Below, piece after piece: positions 24,283 through 31,723 of a stretch of 36,688 nt of DNA (position 1 is the stretch's first letter; every line of letters begins with the position of its first letter). A program made the position numbers and the translations under genes. The notes beneath the pieces are model-generated. The model saw nothing but the letters and a program-made list of their open reading frames with translations. It was not told the origin of the DNA and did no database searches. This DNA comes from Methylotenera sp. RIFCSPLOWO2_02_FULL_45_14 (lineage in GTDB: Bacteria; Pseudomonadota; Gammaproteobacteria; Burkholderiales; Methylophilaceae), in contig MHBU01000034.1 of assembly GCA_001803395.1 (NCBI GenBank), positions 66,750 to 103,437 on the forward strand, given 5' to 3'.

Positions 24283-25098
24283 ATGCTTTTAACAATAGAC
24301 GCAGGGAATACCAGAACCAAATGGGCTGTTTTTAACGACCATGGTGAAATCAGCCAGCAACACGCATGTTTGAATGAGCAACTCGCCTCTGTTAATTTTT
24401 CACCCGCAGTACTCGGCTATGACCATACAGTGATTTCCAACGTGGCTGGGGAGCAACATGCCGCCCTGCTCACACAAACATTATCGCCTTACAAGCTACC
24501 TATTCGCTGGACAAAGACCAGTACACAAGCCTGCCATGTTGTTAACCGCTATTCAAAGCCTGAAACCTTAGGCAGTGACCGCTGGACGGCGCTAATTGCA
24601 GCATGGCACATCAAACAAGCACCATGCGTAGTGGTAAACGCCGGCACAGCGGTCACAATTGATGCGTTGCATAGCTGTGAAATAAATCACGAACTACATG
24701 GTGAGTTTATTGGTGGCTTGATTTTGCCAGGGCTAGATTTAATGCAACAAAGTTTAGGCCTTGCTACCGCTCAATTGCCAAAAACTGACGCCTCACAAGC
24801 CCCTTCAGCCCCAAAATTAGATGACATTTTTGCTAACAACACTGCTGATGCTATCTACAATGGTGCATTACATGCGATTGTGGGCGCAGTGCAGCACATG
24901 GTTGATGCACTCACACAACATAGCCAGCAAGTGCCTTACATTATCATCAGTGGCGGCAATGCACTGGTGATCAAAAATGCGCTCACGCGTTACGTGACAA
25001 ACCAAGCCATAATCGTTGATAATTTGGTTTGTCAGGGACTCTACCTGCTGGCTACTTCCACATCAAACGAAAACACCATGAAAAGTGATGCACAATGA
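24283..25098 (+). CDS. coaX: Type III pantothenate kinase
   Basis: Phosphorylates pantothenate, first step of coenzyme A synthesis. With ATG at 24283 the protein is 271 residues and begins MLLTIDAGNTRTKW, the family phosphate-binding motif. GSDRWTALIAAW, NAGTAVTIDAL and GGLILPGLDLMQQSL follow, then the second ASKHA half. The frame is open to a GTG 30 bases upstream, but the family starts at the chosen ATG, preceded by GGATAAAT. The stop overlaps the next start by ATGA. Usually paired with birA; here the copper receptor gene lies between. Confidence 0.95.
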   Translation: MLLTIDAGNTRTKWAVFNDHGEISQQHACLNEQLASVNFSPAVLGYDHTVISNVAGEQHAALLTQTLSPYKLPIRWTKTSTQACHVVNRYSKPETLGSDRWTALIAAWHIKQAPCVVVNAGTAVTIDALHSCEINHELHGEFIGGLILPGLDLMQQSLGLATAQLPKTDASQAPSAPKLDDIFANNTADAIYNGALHAIVGAVQHMVDALTQHSQQVPYIIISGGNALVIKNALTRYVTNQAIIVDNLVCQGLYLLATSTSNENTMKSDAQ

Positions 25099-25760
25099 AG
25101 CAGTTGTTTTGGGTTTTAGCGCTATTTAATCTAGGTTTGTTCGCTTACTTTAATGCTGGGCTTATTTTACCGAGCAAGCCACAAGCTAAACTGGCTGAAA
25201 TAAACCCTGAAAAGATCAAGGTATTATCGCAAGCTCAAATAGAAGCTTTACCAAAAAAATCCGTCACATCACAAGTGCCTGCACAAGTAGCACCCATTGC
25301 AACCTCATGTTTTGAATGGGGTGTTTTTTCAGACACGAATATCGCTAATGCGCAAAGTGCAATCTCACAATTAGCGCTACAAGCCACCTTGAAAGAGCAA
25401 TCACCACAACAAGCTAAACGCTTTTGGGTTTATAGACCGCCACTAAAATCAGCCGCTGAAGCTCAATTAAGGGCTGCTGAATTAAAAGCGCTCGGTGTTG
25501 AAAATTTATTTGTAGTGCAGGATGCAAAATGGAAAAACGCGATTTCATTCGGCATTTTTGAAGATGAACAACTTGCCATCAAATTACTGAATGAGCTTAA
25601 AGCCAAAGGCATAAAGGATGTAACAAAAACATTACGAAACCAAGGCAAAGATCTCTCTAGCCTATTGCTTAACAACCTGACAGAAACCAATATAGCCGAA
25701 CTTAAAAAGTTAAAACCAAGCTTTCCCTACGCAAGCTTAAAAGAAGTCAGCTGCAACTAA
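25095..25760 (+). CDS. SPOR-domain protein, membrane anchored
   Basis: 221-residue protein with an N-terminal membrane anchor (about residues 4-24), a proline/lysine linker and a C-terminal SPOR-type region (about 70-155: WGVFSDTNIANAQSAI, then KRFWVYRPP and AAELKALGVENLFVVQD). SPOR domains bind denuded glycan strands in septal peptidoglycan. It is translationally coupled to coaX by a 4-base ATGA overlap. In related bacteria birA-coaX-SPOR genes are contiguous. C-terminal 65 residues are not assigned. Confidence 0.8.
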   Translation: MKQLFWVLALFNLGLFAYFNAGLILPSKPQAKLAEINPEKIKVLSQAQIEALPKKSVTSQVPAQVAPIATSCFEWGVFSDTNIANAQSAISQLALQATLKEQSPQQAKRFWVYRPPLKSAAEAQLRAAELKALGVENLFVVQDAKWKNAISFGIFEDEQLAIKLLNELKAKGIKDVTKTLRNQGKDLSSLLLNNLTETNIAELKKLKPSFPYASLKEVSCN

Positions 25761-25767
25761 CATTCAG

Positions 25768-27129
25768 TTACGGAAACAGCTTACCCGGGTTTAAAATATT
25801 ATTTGGGTCAAAAGTAAGTTTAAGCGACTTCATTAAATTCATCGTTGTTGCATCTATCTCACGTGGTACAAACGGGCGCTTTGCCATGCCTACACCATGC
25901 TCGCCAGAAAGCGTGCCTTGCAACGACAACACCAGGCTAAACACTTCATCCAAGCACTCATAAGCGCGTTGCATCTCATCGGCGTTATCTGGATTTACCA
26001 GTAAATTGACGTGAATATTGCCATTGCCGGCGTGACCAAAATTCACATTAGCAATTTGATAATGCGCTGCCAACCTCTCTAACCCAGTGAGTAACTCAGG
26101 TAAATGAGAGACTGGCACCGCGATATCTTCATTGATTTTTTTCGGCGCAATATCCTTTAATAAAGGTGAAAGCGCTTTTCGGGCTGCCCACAACGCCTTA
26201 GTGTCGTGCGCGGGTTTTGCTTCAATTAAGCCAGGTACTTGGCAAGCTTGCAGAATAGCAGCCGTAGCTTCAATAATTTCCTGCTGCGAACCATCCACTT
26301 CTATCATCAAATAAGCACGGGCATTTTCAGGCAATAGATTTTGATGCCGATTACGAATAAGTGTGAGCGCACCGTTATCTAAAAACTCCAAAGCGCTCGG
26401 GGTATAAGGTTGCGCCATAATCGCGGCGATGGCTTTAGCACAACTCATCGTATCGACAAACTCAGCGGTTAAACCACCTGTGTATTTTGGCAATGGCGTG
26501 AGCTTAAGCGTTGCTTCACATATAACCGCCAGTGTGCCTTCAGAACCCACCAGCAGCCGCGTTAAATCGTAGCCCACCACGCCTTTACTGGTGTAGCAGC
26601 CTGTCTTGATAATATCACCACTGCCTGTGACCGCTTTTAAACCTAAAATATGGTCACGTGCTACACCATACTTCACTGCATGCGGCCCTGCAGCGCAAGT
26701 GGCTAAGTTGCCGCCAATGCTGCAATAAGCTGCGCTGGACGGATCCGGTGGCCAAAAGAAACCCACCGGCTTAATCGCGTCTTGCAACTCTTGGTTCAAC
26801 ACACCAGGCTCAACAATCGCCATGCGGTTATCAGGGTCGATACTGAGAATGTTATTCATGCGCTCAAGTGAAAGTGCCACACCGCCCGCCTCTGGCACAC
26901 TCCCACCTGCCGTGCCCGTACCACGCCCACGCGGCACTACAGGTACTTTATGCGCATTACAAAGTTGAATAACACTTTGCACTTCCTCAACGTTAAGCGG
27001 AAAAACAACAGCAATGGGCGCATGATAATTACGCGAGTTGTCGTAAGCGTAGGCATAGCAATCTACTGGATCGGTTAGGAGGCGGTCAGCAGGAAAATGT
27101 TGAGAGAGAGAAGAAATAATGGCGTGCAT
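25768..27129 (-). CDS. FAD-linked oxidase, GlcD/D-lactate dehydrogenase type
   Basis: 453-residue flavoprotein of the FAD-binding PCMH oxidase family with GlcD-like C-terminus. The FAD-binding segments PVVPRGRGTGTAGG and DPSSAAYCSIGGNLATCAAG are present, as are FGHAGNGNIHVNLL and GTLSGEHGVGMAKRP of the substrate domain. Substrate could be glycolate or D-lactate; no glcE/glcF partners are beside it. ATG at 27129 overlaps the TAA of the upstream shortened toxin gene by one base (TAATG), so translation may be coupled to it. Confidence 0.9.
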   Translation of the reverse strand: MHAIISSLSQHFPADRLLTDPVDCYAYAYDNSRNYHAPIAVVFPLNVEEVQSVIQLCNAHKVPVVPRGRGTGTAGGSVPEAGGVALSLERMNNILSIDPDNRMAIVEPGVLNQELQDAIKPVGFFWPPDPSSAAYCSIGGNLATCAAGPHAVKYGVARDHILGLKAVTGSGDIIKTGCYTSKGVVGYDLTRLLVGSEGTLAVICEATLKLTPLPKYTGGLTAEFVDTMSCAKAIAAIMAQPYTPSALEFLDNGALTLIRNRHQNLLPENARAYLMIEVDGSQQEIIEATAAILQACQVPGLIEAKPAHDTKALWAARKALSPLLKDIAPKKINEDIAVPVSHLPELLTGLERLAAHYQIANVNFGHAGNGNIHVNLLVNPDNADEMQRAYECLDEVFSLVLSLQGTLSGEHGVGMAKRPFVPREIDATTMNLMKSLKLTFDPNNILNPGKLFP

Positions 27130-27335
27130 TAGTTTTTAAGCATTTCTTTTGTACGTGATGGTTTTGCCCTACAGCCTATTACATGCCAAACAATGACATT
27201 CCCAGCATCTATTTTGTAATAGTCAGCAAAAATAGAATCTTGAAAATAGATACCTAAGCCTTTTCGCTGCTGCTCATAAAATTCTTGAGCCCATGCAATA
27301 TCTGTAAATGCGGTTCTTAATACCTTGATTTTCAT
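27129..27335 (-). CDS. ParE/RelE-family toxin, internally shortened
   Basis: 68-residue protein that begins and ends like ParE/RelE toxins (KIKVLRTAFTDIAWAQEFYEQQ at the start, then YYKIDAGNVIVW and CRAKPSRTKE), but the usual 95-100 residues are reduced. About 27-30 residues, including the loop and strands leading to FPYAI, are missing between FAD (37-38) and YYKIDA (39 onwards). The start and stop are intact, so this looks like an in-frame deletion that likely removed activity. Overlaps the antitoxin by four bases and the next gene by one. Confidence 0.75.
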   Translation of the reverse strand: MKIKVLRTAFTDIAWAQEFYEQQRKGLGIYFQDSIFADYYKIDAGNVIVWHVIGCRAKPSRTKEMLKN

Positions 27336-27541
27336 TTAAGCTTGTTACGCAAAAGTTGCTTGGCCTCTTCCCAATCAAGCATCTCAACCTCACCATTGGC
27401 AAACCGTTGCTGCGTTTCTTTTAACACATCTCCATGCCAAGATGGTGACTGAAAAAACGCTGTATCATGAGTCAAATCATCCCAAATTTCATTCATCATG
27501 CGCAGTTTTTCAATTCGCGTTAAGTGACTTAGTGATTGCAT
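27332..27541 (-). CDS. Antitoxin, addiction-module component family
   Basis: 69-residue protein of the small addiction-module family (TIGR02574-like): LTRIEKLRMMNEIWDDL, SPSWHGDVL and the C-terminal DWEEAKQLLR are its hallmarks. ATG at 27541 follows GAGGA by 9 bases. Its stop overlaps the toxin start by four bases, as expected for a toxin-antitoxin pair. Located between lpdA and the FAD oxidase, on the same strand. Confidence 0.85.
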   Translation of the reverse strand: MQSLSHLTRIEKLRMMNEIWDDLTHDTAFFQSPSWHGDVLKETQQRFANGEVEMLDWEEAKQLLRNKLK

Positions 27542-27575
27542 AGCATTGCGTCCTCTTCAATGATATTTGGATATT

Positions 27576-29360
27576 CTATCGTTTTTTAGGTGGCAACATA
27601 TCCGTAATCGTACCCTCTTTCATTTCTGCGGCAAAACACACGGTTTCAGATAAAGTTGGATGTGCATGGATCGTTAAACCTAAATCATGCGCATCTGCGC
27701 CCATTTCAATCGCTAGTACGGCTTCAGCTAACAGTTCACCTGCATTGATGCCGACAATACCTGCACCAATCACACGATGTGTTTCTTTGTCGAAAATCAG
27801 CTTAGTTACGCCCTCGGTACGCGCAATAGAAAGCGCACGGCCGCTAGCTGCCCATGGGAAGCTGGCTTTTTCGATAACAATTCCTTTAGCTTTCGCCTCT
27901 GTTTCAGTCATGCCTACCCATGCCACCTCTGGGTCGGTATAGGCTACCGATGGAATCACTGAGGCAACAAATTCAACTTTCTGCCCTGCGATGACTTCTG
28001 CCGCCACTTTGGCTTCATGCGTTGCTTTGTGTGCCAACATCGGCTGACCTACAATGTCACCAATCGCAAAAATGTGTGGCACGTTGGTGCGCATTTGTTT
28101 ATCTACCGCAATAAAGCCGTAATCATCTACTGACACGCCTGCATTTTCGGCGCCAATGTTTTTACCATTTGGACGGCGACCAATAGAAACTAACACTCGG
28201 TCGTAAACTTCTACGCTTTTGGGCGCGTCTGCATTACCGTTCACGCCTTCAAATGTCACATGAATGCCATCTTTTTTAGGTGCTATTGTTGCAACTTTGG
28301 TATTGAGCATAATGGCCTCGAAGCGTTTTTCCATACGCTTTTGCAATGGACGCACTAAATCACGGTCACAACCTTGAATCAGGCCATCAGTGAATTCAAC
28401 CACACTCACTTTTGTGCCCAGAGCATCATAAACCGTACCCATCTCAAGACCAATGATACCGCCGCCAATCACTAGCATGCGCTTAGGCACATCGGCTAAT
28501 GCCAACGCTCCTGTTGAATCCATAATGCGTTCATCATTAGCAAATTCTGGAGCCACCCCTGGGAATTTAGTCGCTTGCGAGCCTGCCGCGATAATTGCGT
28601 TTTCAAAACCGACCGTGGTTACTTTGCCGTCAGCAGCAGTCACAGCAATTTGGTGCGGGCTGGTAAATTTACCCACACCCTGCACCACGGTCACGCCGCG
28701 TTGTTTTGCCATGGCAGCCAAACCACCGGTCAGCTTTCCGACTACGTCATTGGCTTTCCAATTACGCAATTGGTCTAAATCCACTTTCGGCGCACCAAAG
28801 CTTACGCCGTGATGACTAGATTCCTCAGCCTCAGTAATGACTTTTGCCGTATGCAACAATGCTTTAGATGGAATACATCCCACGTTGAGGCAGACGCCGC
28901 CCAATGTTGAGTAACGCTCGATCAGTACCACTTGCTGGCCTAAGTCTGCCGCACGGAAAGCAGCCGTGTAGCCGCCTGGACCACTACCCAGCACGACCAC
29001 TTGCGTGCTGAGGTCATTGTTGCCAACGGCTACCGCAGGAGTAGGTGCAATGGCAGCTGGCGCTGCAGCAGTAACCGGTGCAGATATTTCTGCTTTAGCA
29101 GGTGTGGCGGCGGCTAACGCCTCAGCTTCTACCAACAGGATGAGTGAGCCTTTTGCAACTTTATCACCCACTTTCACTTTCACTTCTTTGACCGTACCCG
29201 CGTGTGATGATGGAATATCCATTGACGCTTTGTCAGACTCCACTGTAATCAATAAGTCTTCTTTAGCGATCATGTCACCGGCTTTAACAAGCACCTCAAT
29301 CACATCGACACTATCGAAGTTGCCAATATCAGGTACTAATACTTCAACTAAATTACTCAT
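27576..29360 (-). CDS. lpdA: Dihydrolipoamide dehydrogenase with N-terminal lipoyl domain (E3)
   Basis: E3 of the pyruvate dehydrogenase complex: reoxidises dihydrolipoamide and reduces NAD+. With ATG at 29360 (AAGGG five bases upstream) it is 594 residues. A lipoyl domain carries Lys44 in ESDKASMD, then an Ala/Pro linker (about 81-115) leads to FAD-binding GSGPGG, the redox disulfide Cys157-Cys162 ([13 protein letters not shown]) and the C-terminal catalytic HAHPTLSE. The fused lipoyl domain is common in betaproteobacteria. Separated from aceF by a terminator and a Yip1-like gene. A possible promoter lies at 29405-29432. Confidence 0.96.
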   Translation of the reverse strand: MSNLVEVLVPDIGNFDSVDVIEVLVKAGDMIAKEDLLITVESDKASMDIPSSHAGTVKEVKVKVGDKVAKGSLILLVEAEALAAATPAKAEISAPVTAAAPAAIAPTPAVAVGNNDLSTQVVVLGSGPGGYTAAFRAADLGQQVVLIERYSTLGGVCLNVGCIPSKALLHTAKVITEAEESSHHGVSFGAPKVDLDQLRNWKANDVVGKLTGGLAAMAKQRGVTVVQGVGKFTSPHQIAVTAADGKVTTVGFENAIIAAGSQATKFPGVAPEFANDERIMDSTGALALADVPKRMLVIGGGIIGLEMGTVYDALGTKVSVVEFTDGLIQGCDRDLVRPLQKRMEKRFEAIMLNTKVATIAPKKDGIHVTFEGVNGNADAPKSVEVYDRVLVSIGRRPNGKNIGAENAGVSVDDYGFIAVDKQMRTNVPHIFAIGDIVGQPMLAHKATHEAKVAAEVIAGQKVEFVASVIPSVAYTDPEVAWVGMTETEAKAKGIVIEKASFPWAASGRALSIARTEGVTKLIFDKETHRVIGAGIVGINAGELLAEAVLAIEMGADAHDLGLTIHAHPTLSETVCFAAEMKEGTITDMLPPKKR

Positions 29361-29404
29361 GCACACCCTTTGCTTAAACTTTGATTATTTTCTGTGATTT
29401 TAAC

Positions 29405-29432
29405 ATTAAACCTTCTACTTTCATGCCTACAA
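29405..29432 (-). promoter_or_regulatory. Possible lpdA promoter
   Basis: Minus strand: TTGTAG (29432-29427), 16-base spacer, TTTAAT (29410-29405). The -10 box matches five of six positions, the -35 only three. Its position suits transcription of lpdA from about 29398, separate from the aceE-aceF unit. Confidence 0.3.
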
Positions 29433-29564
29433 ACATGCATAGCCAATACAACGCGCAAAGAATTATGTATTACGTACAGCTGATGAATAAGGGTAAGCAA
29501 ATAATGGAAATGTTGTTGTAACATTTATTAACTAACCTCTACAGGTTACATGCATGCATGATTA

Positions 29565-30149
29565 TCAAAGATTTTGTATGCTACCTAATACAACCAATGT
29601 CGACACCATGAGAAAGCCCCATGCGATTGCCCCCGCTGTCAGCACCGCACCAAACATCAGCATCGTGTGACCACGATCTTTTAACCGAAATACTGCTGGA
29701 ATCCCATAATAAATAAAACCAATTGTAGCCATAATCGCCAAAGTCAATGCTACAAGGCTTAAAGTAATATCAGGAAAAATAAGAAAAGCAATAGGCGCTA
29801 ACCACAGTGGCGTAGGCGCTACTGCAGCAAAAGTAAAAGAATCATGGAAGCTAGGATGAATCTCGGCTACTTCAGCTAATTGACGAACAATCATAGCCAT
29901 CACTGGCACTGCCACCAATTCGACCATAAACAAAATAATCGCAACCAGCAATAACTTAGAATAAGACAAAATAGGAATTAAACCACCTGCGTATTGATTA
30001 CCTGCAAAATACAAAAACAAAGGCGGAATCATTGACAATGGTACAACATGCAATAAGTAAAGCCGATGCATCGATAATTTACTTTGCATCAAATGTCGCC
30101 AGCCCTTGTTAGGAGCAAAAAATAACCAAAACAAATTCAAAAGACTCAT
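29565..30149 (-). CDS. Yip1-family membrane protein
   Basis: 194-residue inner-membrane protein with about five hydrophobic segments (near 37-55, 63-92, 108-127, 128-150 and 165-190). Composition and layout match the Yip1/YIP1 domain family; function in bacteria is not established. ATG at 30149 with AAGGA upstream. It lies between the aceF terminator and lpdA, 204 bases before lpdA, so it appears to be its own unit inside the PDH locus. Confidence 0.75.
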   Translation of the reverse strand: MSLLNLFWLFFAPNKGWRHLMQSKLSMHRLYLLHVVPLSMIPPLFLYFAGNQYAGGLIPILSYSKLLLVAIILFMVELVAVPVMAMIVRQLAEVAEIHPSFHDSFTFAAVAPTPLWLAPIAFLIFPDITLSLVALTLAIMATIGFIYYGIPAVFRLKDRGHTMLMFGAVLTAGAIAWGFLMVSTLVVLGSIQNL

Positions 30150-30334
30150 GACATTATCCTTATCTACCTAACTGAAAAATCTAGCATAAACTCTAGGCAA
30201 CATGTTGCAAATCAAATCTGCTTAAACGTGATGCCACGTTTTTCCTTAAAAATCCTCTTTAAGAAAAGCATCTAAACGAAGTATTGATAGATTTAAGATA
30301 TTTGTAAATAGCTAGGTAATTTAATCAACGAATC

Positions 30335-30366
30335 AAAATAAAAAAGGGCGCTATTCGCGCCCTTTT
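30335..30366 (-). terminator. Intrinsic terminator of aceF
   Basis: AAAAGGGCGC (30342-30351) pairs with GCGCCCTTTT (30357-30366), a 10-bp stem with a 5-base loop. On the minus strand it is followed by TTTTATTTTG-like T-rich sequence, ending the aceE-aceF transcript 14 bases after the aceF stop codon. Confidence 0.9.
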
Positions 30367-30379
30367 AGAATACTAAGAA

Positions 30380-31711
30380 CTACAGTAATAACCTACGCAC
30401 ATCACTTAACATCATGCGCATGTGGCTAGTAAAGCGTGCGCCATCCGCACCATCCACCACTCTATGATCGTAAGATAATGACATTGGCAACATTAACCTC
30501 GGTTCAAAAGTCTTGGTTTTAGCGTCATATACCGGCTGCATACTAGCGCGTGAAACGCCTAAAATTGCCACTTCCGGGCAATTGATAATCGGCGTAAACA
30601 TAGTGCCGCCGATGCCGCCTAGGCTGGAGATTGTGAAACAACCGCCTTGCATCTCTTCTACTTTCAGCTTGCGTTCACGGGCTTTAGTTGAAAGTTCAGC
30701 TAAATCACGCGCAATATCTAGCACATCTTGTTGTTGCACATCTTTAACCACAGGCACTACCAAGCCATCTGGCGTGTCGCAAGCAAAGCCAATGTTGAAG
30801 TAATTTTTTAGAATCAAGCTATCGCCATCTGGCGAAAGTGAGGCATTAAAATTCGGGTAAGCTTTAAGCGCATTTACCGAAGCTTTAATCAAAAAGGCCA
30901 ACATGGTGAGTTTTACACCGCGTTTTTCAGCATCTGCCTGCATAGACTTTCTAAAGTCTTCCAAATCAGTAATATCAGCCTCATCAAATTGCGTCACATG
31001 TGGTGCAGTGACCCAATTGCGATGTAAGTTAGCGCCTGAAAGCTTTTTAATACGCGATAACGCTTTTGTTTCAATCGCGCCAAACTGGCTAAAATCAATC
31101 ACCGGCATTGGCAACGCTGCTAAGCTACTTACACCAGCACCCATATTTTCGGTACGTGGTTTTGCCAACTCGCCTTTTACATAAGCCTGTACGTCACTTT
31201 GTAAAATACGATTTTTAGCACCGCTACCCTTTACATGCGCTAAATCCACACCTAACTCACGTGCAAATTTACGAATAGACGGGCTGGCATGAGAGAGCTT
31301 GCCTGGTGCAACCACCACATGCTCACCCACTGGCGCTGGTTGCTGAGCTGGAGCAATAGGCTTAGGTGGCTCAGGCGCAGGGCGGCTTGGTTCAGGAATG
31401 GCAACTGCTGCCGTAGCTGGTTTCTCAGCAATGGCGGTAGCTGGTTGTGTTTCTGCAGGTTTCACTGCCGCATCGTTCACATCCATCGTGATCATCAAAG
31501 TGCCTTGTGCGACTTTATCGCCCACTTTAATTTTGACTGCTTGCACCACGCCAGAAAAAGGCGCAGGAATATCCATAGAGGCTTTGTCAGACTCAACGGT
31601 AATCAAAGAATCATCTTTGGCGATGGTGTCGCCAGCTTTAACTAAAACTTCAATCACATCAACAGAGTCGAAATTGCCAATGTCGGGGACGAATATGTCT
31701 TGTACTGCCAT
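30380..31711 (-). CDS. aceF: Dihydrolipoamide acetyltransferase (PDH E2)
   Basis: Core acetyltransferase of pyruvate dehydrogenase, 443 residues. A single lipoyl domain with Lys43 (ESDKASMD), a Pro/Ala-rich linker (about 85-135), the E1/E3-binding domain (SPSIRKFARELGVDL and KGSGAKNRIL, about 143-180), then the catalytic CAT domain ending with SYDHRVVDGADGARF holding the active His and Asp. E. coli AceF has three lipoyl domains, so one is a short form. ATG at 31711, 12 bases after aceE; terminator follows. Confidence 0.97.
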   Translation of the reverse strand: MAVQDIFVPDIGNFDSVDVIEVLVKAGDTIAKDDSLITVESDKASMDIPAPFSGVVQAVKIKVGDKVAQGTLMITMDVNDAAVKPAETQPATAIAEKPATAAVAIPEPSRPAPEPPKPIAPAQQPAPVGEHVVVAPGKLSHASPSIRKFARELGVDLAHVKGSGAKNRILQSDVQAYVKGELAKPRTENMGAGVSSLAALPMPVIDFSQFGAIETKALSRIKKLSGANLHRNWVTAPHVTQFDEADITDLEDFRKSMQADAEKRGVKLTMLAFLIKASVNALKAYPNFNASLSPDGDSLILKNYFNIGFACDTPDGLVVPVVKDVQQQDVLDIARDLAELSTKARERKLKVEEMQGGCFTISSLGGIGGTMFTPIINCPEVAILGVSRASMQPVYDAKTKTFEPRLMLPMSLSYDHRVVDGADGARFTSHMRMMLSDVRRLLL

Positions 31712-31723
31712 TTGTGCGTATCC

